Positions 55,383 to 62,963 of a stretch of 64,000 nt of DNA are shown here, piece by piece. The translations under genes were made by a program, and so were the position numbers. How positions within the stretch are numbered: the stretch's first letter is position 1; each line of letters opens with the position of its first letter. The stretch comes from Microbacterium aoyamense (lineage in GTDB: Bacteria; Actinomycetota; Actinomycetes; Actinomycetales; Microbacteriaceae), in contig NZ_JAKNUT010000005.1 of the NCBI RefSeq assembly GCF_023155855.1, positions 124,001-188,000 of the forward strand. The letters run 5' to 3'. A model generated the notes under the pieces. That model was not told the origin of the DNA, made no database searches, and saw only the letters and a program-made list of their open reading frames with translations.

Positions 55383-56362
55383 GGCGCGAGCGCCGTGCCG
55401 GAGCCCGCCGAGGCGAGCGCGGCTTCCACGACGGTGAGCGTGCGAAGGCCCTGCTGCATCGTGACGACATCGCTCTGCTCGCCGAGCACGGCGTCGCGGA
55501 ACGCCTCGTGCTCGACCCGGAGCGGCTCGCGCTTCGCGAAGGCGTATCGCGTGACATCCCCCTCGGACACTCCGCGGAAGACGCTCATCGACTCCCACTC
55601 GACGGCGACCGTGCCGTTCGCGTAGAACGTGAGATCGCCCGTCGACGTGTCGGCGACGAACGCGCCCTTCTCGCCCGTGACGATCGTCACGCGCTCCTTC
55701 ATGGGGCTCAGCCAGTTGACGAGGTGATTGACGATCACGCCGTTCGCAAGGCGCCCCGTCATCGCGATCATGTCCTCGTGGTCACGGCCGCTCTGGAACG
55801 CCGTCTGCGCCGAGATCGTCGCGTAATCGCTCTGCGCGACCCAGGCGGTGAGGTCGACGTCGTGCGACGCGAGGTCCTTCGCGACACCCACGTCGGCGAT
55901 GCGCGACGGGAAGGGTCCCTGGCGGCGCGTCGCGATCTGGTAGACCCCACCGAGGTCGCCGGCGGCGATGCGACGACGCAGTTCCTGCAGTGCGGGGTTG
56001 AATCGCTCGATGTGACCGACCGCGCCGACGAGACCCGCGTCCGCGAACGCCGACACCATGCGCTCGCCCGCCTCGACGGTGTGAGCGATCGGCTTCTCGA
56101 CGAGCGTGTGCACGCCTGCCGCCGCGAGGGCGAGCGCGGCCTCCTCGTGGAAGCGGGTGGGCACGGCGACGACGGCGGTGTCGATGCCCGCCGCGATCAG
56201 CGCGTCGATGTCGGGCAGGATCGGCAGGTCGCCCGCGACCCCGTGCGGGTCGCCGCCGGGGTCGGCGATCGCGACCAGCTCGACACCATCGAGCTCGCGC
56301 AGCACGCGCGCGTGATGGCGGCCCATCATCCCCACGCCGAGAAGGCCCGCGCGCAGCGTCAT
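55379..56362 (-). CDS. Gfo/Idh/MocA-family sugar dehydrogenase (WlbA/WbpB-like)
   Basis: A 327-residue NAD-dependent oxidoreductase with an N-terminal Rossmann fold (AGLLGVGMMGRHHARVL), the VEKPIA lysine motif and GHIERFNPAL, then DVGVAKDLASHDVDLTAW with the Asp-His pair of the family. This wording fits nucleotide-sugar members such as WlbA/WbpB, which oxidise C3 of UDP-GlcNAcA before amination. It is joined head to tail with a DegT aminotransferase, the partner expected in that pathway. ATG at 56362 shares one base with the upstream stop (TGATG). Confidence 0.8.
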   Translation of the reverse strand: MTLRAGLLGVGMMGRHHARVLRELDGVELVAIADPGGDPHGVAGDLPILPDIDALIAAGIDTAVVAVPTRFHEEAALALAAAGVHTLVEKPIAHTVEAGERMVSAFADAGLVGAVGHIERFNPALQELRRRIAAGDLGGVYQIATRRQGPFPSRIADVGVAKDLASHDVDLTAWVAQSDYATISAQTAFQSGRDHEDMIAMTGRLANGVIVNHLVNWLSPMKERVTIVTGEKGAFVADTSTGDLTFYANGTVAVEWESMSVFRGVSEGDVTRYAFAKREPLRVEHEAFRDAVLGEQSDVVTMQQGLRTLTVVEAALASAGSGTALAP

Positions 56363-57462
56363 CAGGCGCCCGCCTTCGCGACGGCGCCTACAGCGGCGAC
56401 GATCCGGTCGAGATCAGCGGACGACAGCGAGGGGTGAACCGGCAGAGAGACGACTTGGGATGCCGCGACCTCGGTCACGGGCAGGTCGAGCCCCGGGGCG
56501 TACGGGGCGAGCGACGGGAGCCGGTGGTTCGGGATCGGGTAGTAGACCCCGGCGCCGACCTGGTGCTCATCCTTGAGCGCCTTCACGAACCCGTCGCGGT
56601 CATCGAGAACGCGGACGGTGTACTGGTGGTAGACGTGCCGGGCTCCGTCGGCGACGGGGGGCACCACGACGCCCTGCAGGTTCGCGTCGAGGAACGCCGC
56701 GTTCTCGCGGCGCGTCTGCGTCCAGGCATCCACCTTCGTCAGCTGCACGCGACCGATCGCCGCGTGAATGTCGGTCATGCGCGCGTTGAAGCCGACGACC
56801 TCGTTCTCGTACTGGCGCTCCATGCCCTGGTTGCGCAGCAGCTTGACCATGCGCGCGAGCTCGGGCGTCGCGACCGTCACCATGCCGCCCTCGCCGCTGG
56901 TCATGTTCTTGGTCGGGTAGAGGCTGAACATCGCGAACTCGCCGAACGTGCCGACCGGCTGCCCGTCGAGCGCCGCACCGTGCGCCTGTGCTGCGTCCTC
57001 GTAGAGCGCGACCCCGTGCTTCTCGGCGATCGCGCTCAGCTCGCGCATGCGCGCCGGGTGACCGTAGAGATGTACGGGAAGGATGCCGCGGGTCCGCGGC
57101 GTGATGGCCGCCTCGACGGCCGCGGGGTCGAGCGTGAACGTCTCGGGCTCGATGTCGACGAAGACGGGGGTCGCTCCGGTCAGCGCAACGGAGTTGCCGG
57201 TCGCGGCGAACGTGAAGCTCGGCACGATGACTTCGTCGCCCGCCTTCACTCCGGCCGCCAGGAGTCCGAGGTGCAGGCCCGCGGTACCCGAGTTGACCGC
57301 GACGCTCGCGCGCCCGTTCACGAAGTGGTCGCCGAACTCCTGCTCGAAGGCCGCGACCTCGGGCCCTTGCGCGACCATCCCGCTGCGCAGGACGCGGTCG
57401 ACGGCCTCGCGCTCGTCGTCGCCGATGATCGGCTTGGCAGGGGGGATGAAATCGACCGGCAC
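56362..57462 (-). CDS. DegT/DnrJ/EryC1 aminotransferase (WbpE-like)
   Basis: A 366-residue PLP-dependent sugar aminotransferase. It starts VDFIPPAKPIIGDDE and has a NSGTAGLHLGLLA segment, VPSFTFAATGNSVALTGATP, YEDAAQAHGA, and the PLP lysine in SLYPTKNMTSGEGG. It matches WbpE/WlbC, which aminate the 3-keto sugar made by the neighbouring oxidoreductase; the N-acetyltransferase needed next lies at 21999. GTG at 57462 has AGAGAGG upstream. It is the first gene of a six-gene coupled operon ending in the C5-epimerase. The aminotransferase class is certain; the exact sugar is inference. Confidence 0.9.
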   Translation of the reverse strand: MPVDFIPPAKPIIGDDEREAVDRVLRSGMVAQGPEVAAFEQEFGDHFVNGRASVAVNSGTAGLHLGLLAAGVKAGDEVIVPSFTFAATGNSVALTGATPVFVDIEPETFTLDPAAVEAAITPRTRGILPVHLYGHPARMRELSAIAEKHGVALYEDAAQAHGAALDGQPVGTFGEFAMFSLYPTKNMTSGEGGMVTVATPELARMVKLLRNQGMERQYENEVVGFNARMTDIHAAIGRVQLTKVDAWTQTRRENAAFLDANLQGVVVPPVADGARHVYHQYTVRVLDDRDGFVKALKDEHQVGAGVYYPIPNHRLPSLAPYAPGLDLPVTEVAASQVVSLPVHPSLSSADLDRIVAAVGAVAKAGA

Positions 57463-57607
57463 AGGTGTGACCTCTCTCAGGCGGGGACCGCCCGATGGGG
57501 CGGGGATGCGCCGGTCGCCGCGCGGCGGGGTGGTGCCGAGCGCCGGGTGAGCCGGGGCCGTTCGATTGTAGCCGGACACGCCTTGGCAACCGCCGCGCCG
57601 ACACCGC
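57463..57607 (-). promoter_or_regulatory. promoter and long leader of the aminotransferase-epimerase operon
   Basis: A 145-bp gap. TACAAT (57565-57570), a consensus-like -10 on the minus strand, puts the start near 57558 and leaves a leader of about 96 nt, much longer than elsewhere in the window. The leader is very GC-rich and contains a CCGCCC/GGGCGG hairpin with a four-base loop, about 35 nt ahead of the start codon. Confidence 0.5.
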
Positions 57608-60600
57608 TCAGCGGACGATGACCACCTCCGGGGTCCATTTCGTCACCGTCTTCGTTCCGTCAGGGAAGTCCTTCGTCGCGATGATGCGGACAGAGTATCG
57701 GGCACCCACGTCGGAGGGCCCCGCTCCCCAGCTGATGAAGGTCGCGCCGGGAATCGCGACGCCATTGCGGAACCACTGGTAGGAGAGTTCGACCGGCCAC
57801 GGCTGCCAGTCGCCCCCCTGCAAGGTCAGGGTGACACCGGGTCGCGGGTCGCCCGAGATGTACGGCTCTGGTGAGCTGGTGATCTGATCGAGCGGGAACG
57901 TGGGCGGGTCGAGCACCGCCATCTGAATCGACCCGCCGAAGTCGGCCTCCCCCGCACCGAACGGAATCTGCGTCGACCACGTGAGTGTTCCCATCCCCGT
58001 CGTCGTCCAGGTCAGCACACCATCCGCGATCGCTCCGGCCGCCGAGGGTGCAGGTTCGATATCCACAGCGACCTCGCCGCTGGGGATGTGGACGCGGGGT
58101 GCTGGCATCGGCGTGTTCACGTACGCGTCGTCGGCCAGCACCCGCTGATCGTCAACGCCGAGGGATTCCAGCCGACTGGTGTCCCCCAGCCCGGAGAGAT
58201 CCGTGATGGCGTTGTCACCCAGTGCGACGTGCCTCAGTCCCGCAGCATCCGCCACGCTGCCGAGCTCTCGGATCCGGTTGTGCTGCAGGTTCAGGGATGT
58301 CAGGTCTCGCATCCCCTCAAGCCACAGCGCCGACTCGATCTGATTGTCGTTCACGCTCAGCGTTCGAATGGACGTCAGAGATCCCAGCGCAGAAGCGTCG
58401 GAGATGTCGTTGTCGGACAGTATGAGGTGCTCGAGGTCCGTGAGTCCCGCCAACGGCGTGATGTCGGTGATGCCGTTACCGGCAAGGGTGAGAGCGCGAA
58501 GCGACGTCAGCCGAGTCAGTGGCTCGAGATCCGTTGATACCGTTCCGTCGGCGGCGAGCGACGTCAACTTCGTCAGACCTGCAATGCGAGAGAGAGCGCC
58601 CTCCTCAAGCGGTGCGTACTGCATGCTGAGCTCTTCCAGCCCCGTAAGACTCTCGATGCCCGCCAGATCACTGATCTCGGTCGAACTGATGTTCAGAGAC
58701 CGGAGCTTCCGCATATCGCGGATGGGGCCGAGGTCGCCGACCGGCAGCCCGTAGATCCGAAGCTCTCGCATCTCACGGTGAGACGTGAGCGCGCTGAGGT
58801 CCGTCACTGCGGTTCCCCCGATATCGAGCTTGCTGAGGCTGAGTAGTGCGATGGGGCTGAGATCGGATACTCCCGACTCCCCGAGCAGGAGCTGTCTGAG
58901 GTCGAGCCCTGCCAGCGGAGCGATCGACTCCAGCCCAGCCATCCCCCGCATATCGACGAGTTCCAGGTTCGACGCGTGTTCGAGTCCACTGAGGCTCGAG
59001 ATGTCGTAAGCCCCCGTGCACCAGACGCTCGTCAGTTGGTCGAGATCGCCCTTCGAAATCGGTTCACCCGACGGCCGCTCGAGGATCTCGTTGATACAGT
59101 CGCGCAATTCTGGGTCGGGGATGTCGATGACCGTGTCAGGCGGCGTGTCATCGTCGCCCCCGTCGCCCCCACCGATGACGGGGACGTTCGTGAGGTCCCA
59201 CTCCCAGTGCGCGAGGTTGAAGCGCTCAGACCGAGAGAAGAGCTCGTGCTCGAGCAGCACGTGGTCGATGATCGGCACGAGCAGCTTGACCTTGCCGCCG
59301 ACCCCCGCGTCGATGAAGACGCTGACATCGACGTCGGTGCCCGAGGCATCCTGAGTGAAAGTCGCCTTGCCGCCCACCTTCGCCGATGCGAAGAACTCCG
59401 GCCCTGCGGCGTCGTAGATGTTCATCGACATGCTGACCTTGGGTCCGAGCGACACCTCGAGCGCCCCGGACACCTCGGCATCGCCGTAGCGGCCGAGGAC
59501 GGGCGTCTTGAACGTGCGCGTGGAGGTGTTCACCGGTTCGAGACCATCGTCGGTCGAGTAGGTGAAGCCGTACTTCTGCTCGGACTGCCCCGAGAGCTCC
59601 GTCTTGACGGCGACGCGAGCAGTGAACGACGCGAGGCTGCTGACGGTGAAGTCGGTGGTGATGACGACGGGCACTGGCCCCACCGGGAATGTCACCGGGG
59701 CGGGCTTGACCTTCGCGACCGAGTGTTCGTGGGAGTGAGACATCTGCACCTGGAGGAACGCTTCGACCGTCGCCGACTGCTTGACCTTCACTCCCATGAC
59801 GGTCGAGAACTCGTTCACCGTGACCTTCGGGCCACCCCAGTCCCAGGTCGCCGAGATCTTGAGGACGATGTGCAGCGACGTGCCGAACTCCATCGCGCCC
59901 GAGAGGCTGAGCCCACCCGTCGCCTTGATCTCGGTCTTCACCACGTCCTTCTTGGCCTTGGTGGCCTTCGAGGTGTCCTTCGGCTTCTCGTCGCCCGTCT
60001 TCCACCCGAGGTCGACCCCGATCTTGAGCGTGCGGGTGATTTCTTCGTCGATCCCGAAGTCGAGGGCAGACGTCCGCAGTCCCGCGCCCGCCGCGGCGAC
60101 GGGACCGGCGTCGACCTGGTCGTACGGTTCGAGGTCGACGTCTTCCTCGTCGACGAAGACGACGGCGGGCTCGCCCTCATCGATGATCTCGACCGGGGTG
60201 TCCCCGGCCCCGGGTGCCACGTCGGTGTCGAGAGTGGGTTCGCCGACCCCCATGAGGTCGATGACGTCCTCTTCATCAGCCTGATAGACGACGTCGGTGA
60301 TGGCCGCGTGCACGGTGTGTACCCGCCATTCGCCGTCGGTCTCGTCGATCGCCGTGACGCGCCGGAGGAACCCCTCGGGCGCCTCGTCCGACACCCCCGA
60401 GACGATGACGTCGCCCGGCACGAACTCCGGCGACTCGGTCAGCACGACGGCATCGTCGGTCACGGCGGCCACGACGGCGTTCTCGCCTGCTGACGGCACG
60501 ACCGCGGCATCCGGAGCCATCACGACGTCCGTCTCACCGGGCAGCACGAACTCGACCGTGCGCGTGTCGGAGCCGACGCCGTTCGCGCGGTCTCGCGCCT

Positions 60601-62860
60601 CGACGGTGAAGGTGACGTCGCCGTCGACGGGCGAGCTGGTGTCGAACCGCCAGGCGAGCCCGGCGCCCGAATAGACGGGTACCGCCCACCCGACCCGAGA
60701 CCCTCGGGCATCGACATCGAGGGAACGGATGCTGGCACCCGACGTCTCGACGGTGCCCTCGATGGCGACCATGCCGGACTCGGCGAGGTCGATCGTCGCA
60801 CCGGCGGACGGGCTCGTGATGGCAACGGTCGGGGCTGCTCCCCCCACCAGCGCCTCGCCGAGGACGTCGCCGACGTGCGTCCAGGTGACATCGGCCGCGC
60901 CGGCGCTCAGAGCGAACTCCTCCGCGTCGGCGACGACGAGCTGCGGCGCTGCGCCTCGCTCAGGATCGATGAGGACCTCACCGTCGGCGGATGCCGTCAA
61001 CCGCGCCGACTCGTCGGACATCGCGGTGACCAGGAGGAGCGAGAACTCGCGGTCGCTGACGGCCGCGACGTCGATCGCTGCGGGAGCCTCGTCGGTCACG
61101 GCGGTCACCCCCGGGTCGGTTGCGCGCGCGGGCACGTACCCGCCCTCGACGTTGACGATGTTCGTCGTCCCGTCGGCCTCGGCGACCCAACCGCGCACGT
61201 CGAGCCGGAGCGAGCCCGTGCCGTCGGCGATGGATGCCGGCACCGCGCCGCCAGCGCCCGGCATGACGATCGTCGTGATCGAGGTCGACCCGGCGGGGAT
61301 CGGCATCGACTGGTCACCCAGTGCGAGCGTCGTCGCGGCATCTACGTCGACCGTCGCCGTGACGTGCACTGCGCGCACACCGGTCGCCGGCACACCGCCG
61401 AGCCCAGTGAGGCCGACGTGCAGGGGCGTCTGGCCGAGCGCGTCGCCCGAGAGTCCCGCCGTCGTGTCGGCTCGCAGCACGGGCTTCGGCAGAGCGGCCG
61501 TCGCCCCGGGCATCGCGGAACCGTGGGCGAAGCTCACGAGCGTCTCGATCGTCACCAACGCGGACGCCGAACCGGTGAGTGCGACGCGACCGTCTACGAC
61601 GGGAACGAGGACGGACGTGGATGCCGCGACCCCCCGATCGACGGAGAGAACCGGCGCGCCCCCGGCGCTCAGCTCGAGCGGTGAACGCCCCGCCGGGACG
61701 CGCACGTTCACCAATGCGCTGCCGTCGGCGGCGCCCGCGAGGGGGACGCTCGCGCCGTCGGCGGTGCGTACGCGCACGATCGACGGATCTGCGAACGTCG
61801 CGAGTTCGGCCGCGACGGACGCGTTCACGGCACCGGATCCGCCGAGGACGACGATCGCTCCGGGGTCGAGGCGAGCGAGCTCGGCGCGCACCGCATCCGG
61901 AATCTCCTTGCCCGGCACGAGGAGCACGGGGCCGGACTCCATGCCCGCGACCGGCGCTCCGGAGAGAGCATCGGGGAAGCTCGCGCCGCTCGCGACGTAC
62001 GCGACAGGAACTCCGGGGTCGAGCGATTCGCTCGAGATCTTCGCGGAGGTCTCGTAGCGCGACGCGCCATTCCAACGGTCGATCTCGGCGTCGGGTGCGA
62101 TAGAGGCCAGGCGCGTCGCCACGCGCTGGGACACCGCACCCGTGCCACCGAGGACGACGATCCGGTCCGGGCCCAGGCGCTCCAGTTCCGTCTCGACCGC
62201 GGCGGGGAGTTCGGTCGGAGACACCAGGAGCACAGGCCCGCCGAGCATGCCCGCCGCGGGCGCGCCCGACAGCGCGTCGGCGAACGCCATTCCGTTCGCG
62301 ATGAAGACGGTGTCGGCACCGTCAGCGAAGCCCCGCCGGCTGATCGCGGCCGAGGTCTCGAATCGGCTGGCGCCGGAAAGCCTCGTGACGTCGCCCTCGG
62401 TCAGTGCGGCGAGGTCGGCCGCGACGGCGTCCGACACGGCGCCTCGCCCGCCGAGGACGACGATGGACTGCGGGCGGAGTCGCTCGAGCTCGACCCGAAC
62501 AGGCTGCGGAAGCGCGGCGGTGTTCGAGAGCAGAAGCGGCGCGCCGTCGATGGCTGCGAGGGGAGCTGCCGACAGCGCGTCGGGAAACTGCATGCCGTTG
62601 GCGACATAGGCGACCTCGACGCCGGGCGAGAACCGCTCGCGAGAGATCGACGCCGAGGTATCGAAGCGCGATGCGCCCGAGAGCCGCTCGACCTCGGCCG
62701 TCGCGCCGCCCGGCACGGCGCGCGACGCGATGCCGCCCTCGGCCTCGCCCGGCGCGGCACTCGCGGGAGCCGCGAAACCGATCAGGAGCGAGGCGACGAT
62801 CGCCATGACGGCCACGGTTGCGGCACCCGATCGGGCGCGCGACACAGACGGACTCGGCAT
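57608..62860 (-). CDS. giant surface protein: CWB2 repeats, beta modules, leucine-rich repeats
   Basis: A 1750-residue exported protein, the largest in the window. The signal peptide is about residues 8-36 (VAVMAIVASLLIGFAAPASA). Three CWB2 repeats follow at the N-terminal side (about 58-370). A long beta-rich region (about 370-900) includes an Ig-like module (PTVAITSPSAGATIDLAES). Residues about 950-1280 form an unfamiliar domain with a lysine-rich segment and a mixed beta pattern. From about 1300 an internalin-type leucine-rich repeat array of some ten 21-22-residue units runs (for example LRSLNISSTEISDLAGIESL and LRALTLAGNGITDITPLAGL), and an Ig-like domain (about 1655-1750; LSYQWFRNGVAIPGAT) closes the protein. 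ATG at 62860 follows GGGGGA, with TAGAAT at 62911-62916. A protein-binding role is likely from the repeats; the partner is unknown. Confidence 0.88.
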   Translation of the reverse strand: MPSPSVSRARSGAATVAVMAIVASLLIGFAAPASAAPGEAEGGIASRAVPGGATAEVERLSGASRFDTSASISRERFSPGVEVAYVANGMQFPDALSAAPLAAIDGAPLLLSNTAALPQPVRVELERLRPQSIVVLGGRGAVSDAVAADLAALTEGDVTRLSGASRFETSAAISRRGFADGADTVFIANGMAFADALSGAPAAGMLGGPVLLVSPTELPAAVETELERLGPDRIVVLGGTGAVSQRVATRLASIAPDAEIDRWNGASRYETSAKISSESLDPGVPVAYVASGASFPDALSGAPVAGMESGPVLLVPGKEIPDAVRAELARLDPGAIVVLGGSGAVNASVAAELATFADPSIVRVRTADGASVPLAGAADGSALVNVRVPAGRSPLELSAGGAPVLSVDRGVAASTSVLVPVVDGRVALTGSASALVTIETLVSFAHGSAMPGATAALPKPVLRADTTAGLSGDALGQTPLHVGLTGLGGVPATGVRAVHVTATVDVDAATTLALGDQSMPIPAGSTSITTIVMPGAGGAVPASIADGTGSLRLDVRGWVAEADGTTNIVNVEGGYVPARATDPGVTAVTDEAPAAIDVAAVSDREFSLLLVTAMSDESARLTASADGEVLIDPERGAAPQLVVADAEEFALSAGAADVTWTHVGDVLGEALVGGAAPTVAITSPSAGATIDLAESGMVAIEGTVETSGASIRSLDVDARGSRVGWAVPVYSGAGLAWRFDTSSPVDGDVTFTVEARDRANGVGSDTRTVEFVLPGETDVVMAPDAAVVPSAGENAVVAAVTDDAVVLTESPEFVPGDVIVSGVSDEAPEGFLRRVTAIDETDGEWRVHTVHAAITDVVYQADEEDVIDLMGVGEPTLDTDVAPGAGDTPVEIIDEGEPAVVFVDEEDVDLEPYDQVDAGPVAAAGAGLRTSALDFGIDEEITRTLKIGVDLGWKTGDEKPKDTSKATKAKKDVVKTEIKATGGLSLSGAMEFGTSLHIVLKISATWDWGGPKVTVNEFSTVMGVKVKQSATVEAFLQVQMSHSHEHSVAKVKPAPVTFPVGPVPVVITTDFTVSSLASFTARVAVKTELSGQSEQKYGFTYSTDDGLEPVNTSTRTFKTPVLGRYGDAEVSGALEVSLGPKVSMSMNIYDAAGPEFFASAKVGGKATFTQDASGTDVDVSVFIDAGVGGKVKLLVPIIDHVLLEHELFSRSERFNLAHWEWDLTNVPVIGGGDGGDDDTPPDTVIDIPDPELRDCINEILERPSGEPISKGDLDQLTSVWCTGAYDISSLSGLEHASNLELVDMRGMAGLESIAPLAGLDLRQLLLGESGVSDLSPIALLSLSKLDIGGTAVTDLSALTSHREMRELRIYGLPVGDLGPIRDMRKLRSLNISSTEISDLAGIESLTGLEELSMQYAPLEEGALSRIAGLTKLTSLAADGTVSTDLEPLTRLTSLRALTLAGNGITDITPLAGLTDLEHLILSDNDISDASALGSLTSIRTLSVNDNQIESALWLEGMRDLTSLNLQHNRIRELGSVADAAGLRHVALGDNAITDLSGLGDTSRLESLGVDDQRVLADDAYVNTPMPAPRVHIPSGEVAVDIEPAPSAAGAIADGVLTWTTTGMGTLTWSTQIPFGAGEADFGGSIQMAVLDPPTFPLDQITSSPEPYISGDPRPGVTLTLQGGDWQPWPVELSYQWFRNGVAIPGATFISWGAGPSDVGARYSVRIIATKDFPDGTKTVTKWTPEVVIVR

Positions 62861-62963
62861 GCTTCCCCCATACACGCCGCGGAGCATCCCCTGCCCCTGC
62901 GATCACCCGGATTCTATCCACACGGATGCACTCGCTGGGAGCGGTTTCGTGCCGGATCGGCGG
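62861..62963 (-). promoter_or_regulatory. promoter region of the giant CWB2/LRR gene
   Basis: A 103-bp gap with TAGAAT (62911-62916) as a -10 candidate on the minus strand, giving a leader of about 44 nt. No clear -35, operator or terminator is visible. Confidence 0.45.

Noticed and set aside
58222-59021. Regular spacing in the LRR-coding region read as a DNA repeat or CRISPR-like array
   Set aside because: The periodicity is 63-66 bp with low nucleotide identity and follows the protein-level leucine-rich repeats.
22720-62860. CWB2 repeats as an S-layer locus like C. difficile slpA/cwp
   Set aside because: No SlpA-like precursor or cleavage protease was seen; only the wall-anchoring analogy is kept.
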